A stretch of DNA of 64,000 bases from NCBI GenBank assembly GCA_052390275.1, contig JBQTHD010000015.1, forward strand, positions 1 through 64,000, read 5' to 3'. A model generated the notes under the pieces. It worked only from the letters and a program-made list of their open reading frames with translations, was not told the DNA's origin and ran no database searches. Positions 57,835 through 64,000 of the stretch are shown piece by piece. The stretch is from JBQTHD01 sp052390275. Its GTDB lineage: Bacteria > Actinomycetota > Acidimicrobiia > Acidimicrobiales > AC-14. Every line of letters starts with the position of its first letter. The first letter of the stretch is position 1. Position numbers and translations under genes: made by a program.

Positions 57835-60800
57835 TCACGGATCCGATTCATGACCGGAGGCCGGCCCGCCGCCGGGGTCGGGGCCGGCAACCGGACCTGA
57901 ACTGGAACCGGGGCTCAGATTGGAGCCAGCGGTTGGACCAGCCCCGGGACCCCGGCGCTTGCGGGCCAGCAGTTGCTCCACGGTGGCGGGCGGCGGGCTT
58001 GGGGCGACGCGAGACCGCCGACGGGGTGACCGCCGCTCACCACCGGGTCCGAGAGGCTCGGGCGGCGGAGGCGGGCGGTGGCGCCGGGCCTGTTGTTGAC
58101 GCAGCACTCCTCGGAGGCGGCCAGGCGCGGCCTGAACTGCCGAAATCACCGCCCCCCGCAGCGCCAGGCGACTGAGGGCCACCGCCACCGGCCACAGCAG
58201 CGCGGCGGTCAAAAGCAGCCACCACACCAGCGATACCCGGCCCGGGCCCCGGTCCAGCCCCTCGGGGTCGAAGGCGGCGGCCGGGTCGATCGCGCCCCGT
58301 CCACCAGCCAGCGAGGAGATTCTCAACAGCGAGTTGGGGTCGACTTCGCCGGGTTGATACTCGGCGGAATAGGCGGCCACGGCCAGCGCATCGCCCCGGA
58401 AGACCGGTTCACCGCCCGGACCGGTGACGTTGGCCCCCAGGGCATAGGTGCCCGGGGCGGCAGCCGACACCTCCGCGGCGAAGGTCCGGTCTGAAGTTCG
58501 GGCCGCAGTCAGGACCCGGCCGGCCTGGCCCCCGGTCCCGGTCCCGGCACCGCCCGACCCGGCACCGCCCGTCGGTCCTATCGTGGCTCCGGCCGGTGGG
58601 GAGAGGCGGATTTCGGCGGTGGCGCCATCGGGCCAGGGTTCCTCGGAAGTAACCGTCACCCGAAGGCGACCACCTTCTATGTCGGCTCGAACCTCGGCGG
58701 CAGCCGAACTGGCCCCGGCGAACGTGTCCTTGACCACCGCCGACCAGAACGGGGCGTAGCCCCCCCAGCGGGCCCAGTTGGCCGCCCACCGGGCCGAACC
58801 ATCGCTGGTCCACGCAGTGGCCCGACCCAGGCCCAACTGCCAGGTGGCCAGGAGCGGGTCGCCGTCCTCCCCTATCTCCAAAAGGGTCCGGGCGGTGGGC
58901 CGGGCCGTGGTCCCCAGGTAACCCAGTAGGGCTGGGGCCCGGGTCAGGCCGCTGACCACCGGGGAGGACGAAACCACGGAGGGGAACATCTCCCCCTCGT
59001 TGACCAGGCGTCGGCTGGCCAGGACCGCCTCGTTGGCCATGATCTGGGGGATTTCGGCCAGATCAACTTCGTTGTAAAACCGTCCCCGGCCGGCCGCCGC
59101 CACCTGGTTGAGGTTCTCCGACGCTCCCGTTTCCCCCGTGGCCAGCACCGAAACGGTGATGCCCTGGTCGGCCAGCGTGCGGGCCTGGGCCTCCAGGCCC
59201 CGTAGCGCCTCGGGGCTGGAGAAGCCGTCGGTGAACAGGATCACGTGCTTGAGCCTGGCCTTGGTGGCGGCCAGGGCCTCGCCGGCGGTGACCAGGGGCA
59301 GGGCCAGGTCGGTACCCCCGGCGGGGCGCAGGGACCGCAGCCCCCGGGTCACCACCTCTTCGGTGGGCAACTGGGCAAGGGGGACGATCCAGCGTTGCTC
59401 GGTGTTGAAGGCCAGGATCCCCAGTTGGTCGGTCTCGGCTAAGGCGGCCACCGTGCGGGCCGCCGCCGCCCGGGAGATGTCCGTCTTGTTCACTCCGCCG
59501 CCGTTGGCCCCTCCTGCCAGCCCATTGGCCCCGCCTTCAGAGCAGTGGCACGCTCCCATGGAACCGCTCGAGTCGATGGCCAGAACCTCGGCCACCGAAG
59601 CCCGACGGGCCGGGTCGGTGACATCGCTGATGACCGGCAACAACTCCTCCAAGGGGCTGCCCAGGTATCCGCCCAGGGCGTAGGAACGGTCGCCGCCCAC
59701 CACCACCAGGCCCCGACCCAGATCCCGGGTGGCCGCGCCCAGGGCATCGACCTGGGCCGTACTCAGACTCCGCCCGTCGACGTCCACCATGACGGTGGCC
59801 GCGTACCCGGCCAGGTCTCCCACCCCGCCCAGGTCGGTGGCGGCGATTACTTCGGCGGGGATCCCCCCCGCCCGTAGCGCCTCGGCCAGGGAACCACCCA
59901 CCCCGGGCTGGCCCTCGGCCACCAGGACCCGGATCCCGCCGGCCACGCGAACCCCGGCGAAGCCCACGTCGTTTTCGGCCACCACGTCGTCGGGCCGGCT
60001 GACGCGCACGCCGTAGGCGGCCACCCCCCCGGGTTGGGCGTCGGCGGCCAGGACCTGGGGAAGTTCGAAGACCGACTGGTCGGCTGATAGCTCGACCGCC
60101 TGATCGGCCACCGCCCGGCCGTCCCGGGTCCAGATGAGGCGGGCAGGCCCGGGGCTGGATGCGCTGACCGTGGCCCGGACCACAAACGCCTCCCCGGGGC
60201 GGACCCGACCGGGAACGTCCAATCTGGCCACCGAGGCGTCCGGACCTGCCCCCCGGCTGACCTGGTGGACGTCGATCTCGATCCCGGCCTGGCGCAGCCG
60301 CCGGGCCTCGCCGGCGGCGTCCCCGTCGGTCAGGCGGCCGTCGGAAACGACCACCACCCGGCGGCGGGCATCGGAGGGCAGGACCGCGGCGGCCAACCGC
60401 AGGCCACCGGCCAGGTCGGTGCGGGTGGTGTCAATGCGGGTGGACCCAATACCCGCCCCCGACAGCCGCCCCGGTGGGCCCACGGTCAGGTCCAGGCGGG
60501 CATCGCCCCCGAAGTAGGCCACGCCCGCCACGGCCCCCGGCGGCTGCGCCTCCATGGCCCGGCGGATCCATTCCCGGGCCTCGGCCCTTCCGCCGGCCCC
60601 CAGGGAGTCCGACCCGTCGACCAGGAAGACGACCGCGACCCGGTTGGACGGTCGGGGCAGGCCCAGCCCGGCCACCGCCCCGATCAGGGCCAGAGCCACA
60701 ACCGCCCGGGCCACCAGGGCCATGCGCCACTGCCGGGCCGGCACCCCTCGGCGTCGGCGGGCCAGGACGGCCTCGAGGGCGAGGACGGCCAGAAGGAGAA

Positions 60801-62781
60801 TGACCACCGCCAGCAGGATTGAGCGTTGGCCCGGCGCGGCTGTTGGCCGATCCGGGTCCGGGGGAGCCGGGGCGATGGCCAGTGAACGCACCGGGCGGAG
60901 GTGGGATTCGGCCGGGTCGGCATTGACGGCCACCGTCACCGGGGGACGGTCCCCATTGGTGAGCGTCCAGAAGCCGGCTCGGTCGGCCACCGGAGCCGCG
61001 GCCCCGGGTGACAGGCTGATTCGGATGCCGCGAGGCCCCTCCACCACCACCGATTGGCTGTTGACCGTGCCCGACCCAGGTCGTCCTGGCCCCGGATCGC
61101 CACCACTGGCACCACCAGCCCCAGCGGCGCCGGCTCCGGTCGGCAGCGGGCCGCCAGCCAAAGGGAGAGGCTGGCCCACCACCAGATCCCCAGGGGGTGG
61201 GGCCGCACCGGAAAGCTCCGCCAGGATTCGGTCGGCCAGGATGGGGAAGGCGACGTCGAGGGCCAGGGTGCTTTCGTGGAGGGCGAAGGCCAGGTAGGTG
61301 GCCGGCCGCCCGCCGATTGCCGAGCGCAGCAGCAAGGGGGCGTCCTCGGCGGCCACGAGGATCTCGGCGGTGGGTGCCACCAGACGCTGGGCCCTTCCGA
61401 TAGCCAGTTCGGACAGGTCCAGCCCGTCCAGCAGCGGGTCCCGGGTGCGGACCAGAGCGACGCTGGGGGAGGCAACCTCCCCGGTGACGGCGATACCGGT
61501 GCCGACCGAGGGAACCGACCCCGCATCGGTGGGACCGGTCGGGTCGACGTTGGCGTCGTTGGCTGGATTCGCGGCAGCGCCGTCGGCGGCTGGATCGGCG
61601 GCAGTCCCGGCGGCGGTACCCGGCCGCGGGCCGGCCGAGCCGGCGAGTCCTCCGGGAGGCGCGATGGCCCAGACCGGTGCCCCCGGATCGGCGGGAACCG
61701 CCACCCGGTCGTAGATGGCGACGTCGAAACCGGGAGCCGGGCGAGTCTCGGCCGAGCGCTCAACGCTCACCCCCGGCAGAACAGCCAGGAGTCGATCCAG
61801 GAAGATGTTGGGTCCGCCGGCGTGGAGGATCCGAAGGTCCCGACGCTTGCCCACTACCGCCACCGCCCGGTTGTCGGCGGCCAGCAGGTCCTCGCCCTCG
61901 AGAAAGGCGGTGACCCGTTCTCCGGCCGGGAGGTCGAGTTCGACCACCTGAGTGGCACCCGGGGCCAGGGTGACCGAGCGGTGGGCGACGGTCCGACCGT
62001 CCAGGTCGAATCGCAGGGACTGGGCGGATGCCGGGCCCCCGGTCGAGGTGACCGTGGCCCGAACATGGGTGCTGCTGCCCCGTGGTTCAGCGGTGAGCCG
62101 GGCGATTCCCCGGTTGACGTCGGAGGCTCCCACGGCCTCGAACCGGGTGCCGGCGGGGATGAGTCCGATCTGGTCGTCGGGGATGCCGCCATCGGAGAGG
62201 AGGACGAAGCCAACGGGAACTCCAGGGGTTTCCAGGCTCTCGGCCAGTCGGAAGGCTCCTCCCCAGTCCACCCCTCCGGCGGTGGTTTCCACGGCCGCCA
62301 TCGCCCGGACGAAGGAGCCGACATCGGCGCTGGCGGTCAGGGCCACCCGGGGGTAACGGTCGGCCACCACGATGCTGGCCAATCCGGTGCGGGCCGAGCC
62401 GCCGCTCGGCAGTTGACGGCGGAGCTCACCGGCTTTGGCCCGAGCCACGTCCAGGCGCGCAGGTCGGCCGTCGGCAGCGGCCATGGATCCGCTGGCGTCG
62501 ACTATGAACACCGTGTGGTCGGCCAGGCGTACCGGTGTGGGGCGAACTGGTTGGGCGGCGGCCGCGGCCAGGAGGAACACCGCCGCCAATTGGGCGGCCA
62601 GTAATGCCGAAGGTCGCAGCCTCTGCCACGGTCGGGTCACCGACACCGGATCGGCCACCTCCCGCCACAGGAAGGTCGATCCCACCGGCAGCGGCGGCCG
62701 GCGAGGAGCCAGCACGTGCAAGGCCAGGATGGGAAGGGCCAGCAGCCCCAGCCAAAGCGCCGCCGGGTTGGCGAACCTCAT
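57835..62781 (-). CDS. Giant BatA-type membrane protein with three VWA domains
   Basis: The 1648-residue protein combines several parts. A BatA N-terminus (MRFANPAALWLGLLALPILALHVL and a second helix) comes first. VWA 1 is at about residue 90 (FIVDASGSMA, intact MIDAS DxSGS). An alanine/glycine-rich linker leads to two helices at about 654-705. VWA 2 is at about 714 (FLVDGSDSLG, altered MIDAS). A glutamine-amidotransferase-like domain at about 948 (IRVLVAEGQPGVGG) precedes VWA 3 at about 1064 (LAIDSSGSMG) and a final helix at about 1515, with a basic disordered tail. It looks like a fusion of two usually separate genes of the MoxR/DUF58/BatA cluster; the DUF58 gene lies directly upstream. Confidence 0.88.
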   Translation of the reverse strand: MRFANPAALWLGLLALPILALHVLAPRRPPLPVGSTFLWREVADPVSVTRPWQRLRPSALLAAQLAAVFLLAAAAAQPVRPTPVRLADHTVFIVDASGSMAAADGRPARLDVARAKAGELRRQLPSGGSARTGLASIVVADRYPRVALTASADVGSFVRAMAAVETTAGGVDWGGAFRLAESLETPGVPVGFVLLSDGGIPDDQIGLIPAGTRFEAVGASDVNRGIARLTAEPRGSSTHVRATVTSTGGPASAQSLRFDLDGRTVAHRSVTLAPGATQVVELDLPAGERVTAFLEGEDLLAADNRAVAVVGKRRDLRILHAGGPNIFLDRLLAVLPGVSVERSAETRPAPGFDVAIYDRVAVPADPGAPVWAIAPPGGLAGSAGPRPGTAAGTAADPAADGAAANPANDANVDPTGPTDAGSVPSVGTGIAVTGEVASPSVALVRTRDPLLDGLDLSELAIGRAQRLVAPTAEILVAAEDAPLLLRSAIGGRPATYLAFALHESTLALDVAFPILADRILAELSGAAPPPGDLVVGQPLPLAGGPLPTGAGAAGAGGASGGDPGPGRPGSGTVNSQSVVVEGPRGIRISLSPGAAAPVADRAGFWTLTNGDRPPVTVAVNADPAESHLRPVRSLAIAPAPPDPDRPTAAPGQRSILLAVVILLLAVLALEAVLARRRRGVPARQWRMALVARAVVALALIGAVAGLGLPRPSNRVAVVFLVDGSDSLGAGGRAEAREWIRRAMEAQPPGAVAGVAYFGGDARLDLTVGPPGRLSGAGIGSTRIDTTRTDLAGGLRLAAAVLPSDARRRVVVVSDGRLTDGDAAGEARRLRQAGIEIDVHQVSRGAGPDASVARLDVPGRVRPGEAFVVRATVSASSPGPARLIWTRDGRAVADQAVELSADQSVFELPQVLAADAQPGGVAAYGVRVSRPDDVVAENDVGFAGVRVAGGIRVLVAEGQPGVGGSLAEALRAGGIPAEVIAATDLGGVGDLAGYAATVMVDVDGRSLSTAQVDALGAATRDLGRGLVVVGGDRSYALGGYLGSPLEELLPVISDVTDPARRASVAEVLAIDSSGSMGACHCSEGGANGLAGGANGGGVNKTDISRAAAARTVAALAETDQLGILAFNTEQRWIVPLAQLPTEEVVTRGLRSLRPAGGTDLALPLVTAGEALAATKARLKHVILFTDGFSSPEALRGLEAQARTLADQGITVSVLATGETGASENLNQVAAAGRGRFYNEVDLAEIPQIMANEAVLASRRLVNEGEMFPSVVSSSPVVSGLTRAPALLGYLGTTARPTARTLLEIGEDGDPLLATWQLGLGRATAWTSDGSARWAANWARWGGYAPFWSAVVKDTFAGASSAAAEVRADIEGGRLRVTVTSEEPWPDGATAEIRLSPPAGATIGPTGGAGSGGAGTGTGGQAGRVLTAARTSDRTFAAEVSAAAPGTYALGANVTGPGGEPVFRGDALAVAAYSAEYQPGEVDPNSLLRISSLAGGRGAIDPAAAFDPEGLDRGPGRVSLVWWLLLTAALLWPVAVALSRLALRGAVISAVQAAPGRLRGVLRQQQARRHRPPPPPEPLGPGGERRSPRRRSRVAPSPPPATVEQLLARKRRGPGAGPTAGSNLSPGSSSGPVAGPDPGGGPASGHESDP

Positions 62782-62794
62782 GGGCGGGTTACGG

Positions 62795-63958
62795 TCACCG
62801 CAACAGGCCGGCCTGGCGCCAGGCGTCGAAAAGCGTGGCCTCCAGATCGTCGTCGGTGCGCACCAGCAGGTACCTGGCCCCGGCCCGGCGGCTGGCGGCG
62901 GCCACCGACTGGGTCCAGCGCTGTGCGGTCTGGCGGTAGCGGGACAGAACCTCAGGCGTCAGGCTGACCACCACCGAGGGGCCTCCCTCGTTGTCGATCA
63001 GTTCCACGTCGCCGCCGACTAGCCGGTTCGCGTGTCCGTTGATGGTTTGGTCCGGGAACGGGGCAGGGTGGGCGCGACCGGCTCGCCACATCGGGTCGTT
63101 GTCCGCCGGCCCCCGGCCCCCATGTCCCGGCGCCCGGAGTCCTCCGGCCCCGAGGCCGCGGGGCCGGCGGAACGGGCCTCGGTCGTGCCTCCGCCCCCGC
63201 TCGCCTGATCGGCGGGAGGAGGTCGAAGGCCCCTGGTCCAAACCCGGGTCAAGGTCACCGGGACTCAGGACGTGAACCACCGTCACCTCCCCGCGCCGGG
63301 CTCCGAGGACGTCAAGGACGCTTTCCCATTCGGGAGTTAACAGGTCCGAGACGATCACCGTGGACCCCGCCGGTCCGGGTCGGGCGGCCAGCGCCCGGGC
63401 GGTCGCCCCCAGCGGGCTGGGTCCAGCCGCCACCAGACCGGCCAAATGGCTGAAGAGCCGGGGTACACCGGCGCGCCCCCGGAATCGAACAGGGGGCGAG
63501 GGATGAAAGCCGGTCCCGGAAAGGACCAACGGGTTGACTGTCACCGGGTCCCTCTGGACGAGGGAGACAAAACCGAGAGCGGCGGCCAGTCGGGCGGCCG
63601 TCGGCAGCTTTTGACCCTCGGCCATGGATGCGGAGGTATCGACCACCAGGTGAAGGCCACGGTCGTCCTCGGCGTCGAAGAGCTTGAGGGTCAGTTGATC
63701 GGAACGGGCGTACAGGAACCAGTCGACCCGGCGGAGGTCGTCGCCCGGGTGGTACTGGCGGTGGTCGGCGAAGTCCACCGAGGCGCCATGGCGGCGGGAC
63801 CGATGCTCGCCCGCCAGGGCACCACTGAGCCGCTGCCGACTGGCCAGGGCCAGCGCCTCCAGGCGGGCCAGGAGGCTGGGATCCAACAGCAGACCTGGGC
63901 GCGAGGGGGACCCGGCTTCAGGCGGCGACGAGCCGGGCTGCGCGGACGCTCCGGTCAA
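62795..63958 (-). CDS. DUF58 protein with an inserted low-complexity segment
   Basis: The 387-residue protein shows the DUF58 core GEHRSRRHGASVDFADHRQYHPGDDLRRVDWFLYARSDQL, then a VWA-like strand (HLVVDTSASMAEG) and GSTVIVSDLLTPEW. Between VVHVLSPGDLDP and GGDVELIDNEGGPSVVVSLTPEVL, where the family has a short turn, about 80 residues of Arg/Gly/Pro-rich sequence are inserted. DUF58 proteins work with MoxR AAA chaperones. The start is TTG 63958, overlapping the stop of an upstream frame (TTGA). BatA follows 13 bases on. Confidence 0.85.
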   Translation of the reverse strand: MTGASAQPGSSPPEAGSPSRPGLLLDPSLLARLEALALASRQRLSGALAGEHRSRRHGASVDFADHRQYHPGDDLRRVDWFLYARSDQLTLKLFDAEDDRGLHLVVDTSASMAEGQKLPTAARLAAALGFVSLVQRDPVTVNPLVLSGTGFHPSPPVRFRGRAGVPRLFSHLAGLVAAGPSPLGATARALAARPGPAGSTVIVSDLLTPEWESVLDVLGARRGEVTVVHVLSPGDLDPGLDQGPSTSSRRSGERGRRHDRGPFRRPRGLGAGGLRAPGHGGRGPADNDPMWRAGRAHPAPFPDQTINGHANRLVGGDVELIDNEGGPSVVVSLTPEVLSRYRQTAQRWTQSVAAASRRAGARYLLVRTDDDLEATLFDAWRQAGLLR

Positions 63959-64000
63959 GGCGTCCTCGGTCCTCGGCGCCGGCGGCCGTCATGGGACCGG
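63955..64000 (-). CDS. 3' end of the gene upstream of DUF58, probably moxR
   Basis: A minus-strand frame reads RSHDGRRRRGPRTP to the TGA at 63957-63955, overlapping the DUF58 start. Its content is not diagnostic; the guess of moxR comes only from the usual gene order moxR-DUF58-batA. Confidence 0.3.
   Translation of the reverse strand, partial: RSHDGRRRRGPRTP

Noticed and set aside
61054..62604. Plus-strand open frame of 516 codons opposite the BatA fusion
   Set aside because: It is antisense to intact VWA and BatA motifs, low in hydrophobic structure and without a recognisable domain.

Overview
This 64 kb window is high-GC chromosomal DNA from an actinomycete-type bacterium. Two WhiB-family proteins, one of them with the WhiB7 AT-hook, a ClpP, VapBC, the RNase P RNA and frequent GTG/TTG starts all point to Actinomycetota. 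The gene mix (CcmF-type cytochrome c maturation, a VTC/DUF4956 polyphosphate pair, a BatA/DUF58 cluster, an archaeal-type ProRS) fits a deep lineage such as Acidimicrobiia better than Streptomyces or Mycobacterium. That placement is inference, because no marker gene was compared.

Layout. 1-2.1 kb: a NarL/DesK-type two-component system. 2.2-5.4 kb: a decayed mobile region between the kinase and tRNA-Cys. It holds a clipped glycine-rich gene, an IS3 transposase scrap, a frameshifted MobF relaxase, a gene with an internal stop, and a frameshifted tyrosine recombinase. 5.4-14.8 kb: tRNA-Cys and tRNA-Val, a CooC-like ATPase, a cystathionine gamma-synthase family enzyme, ribosomal protein S18, a 2H phosphoesterase, a flavin reductase, aconitase, a K+ channel and a GNAT. 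15-20.6 kb: RNase P RNA, a remnant gene pair, a glycerol-kinase-like enzyme, a WhiB protein and TrpD. 20.6-28 kb: a HAD nucleotidase, an ACT protein, peptide deformylase, tRNA-Leu, ClpP, a TIGR01777 protein, MurJ and a short FtsH-like protease that converges on a secreted caspase-like protein.

29-38 kb: a lipoprotein, the polyphosphate pair, OsmC, an orphan UreD, VapBC, then gltX with a DUF218 gene and the two tRNAs (Gln, Glu) that a non-discriminating GluRS would charge, and proS. 39-45.6 kb: cimA, ilvE and leuB on the minus strand and greA, leuC and leuD on the plus strand. Together these suggest the citramalate route to isoleucine plus part of leucine synthesis. 45.7-54.4 kb: envelope and housekeeping genes, two of which have duplicated start regions that create tiny coupled cistrons. 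54.4-55.4 kb: a whiB7 locus with a WhiB7-type promoter, an upstream ORF, an intrinsic terminator and a long C-rich leader. 55.7-64 kb: CcmF, then a very large BatA/VWA fusion and a DUF58 protein, probably downstream of moxR.

The most unusual features are the whiB7 attenuator leader, the 41-bp triplication of a stop/start junction in front of a methyltransferase gene (with a simpler parallel at 45.7 kb), and the overlaps of coding sequence with tRNA genes at 34.65 and 34.81 kb. No CRISPR array, intact insertion sequence or prophage was seen.
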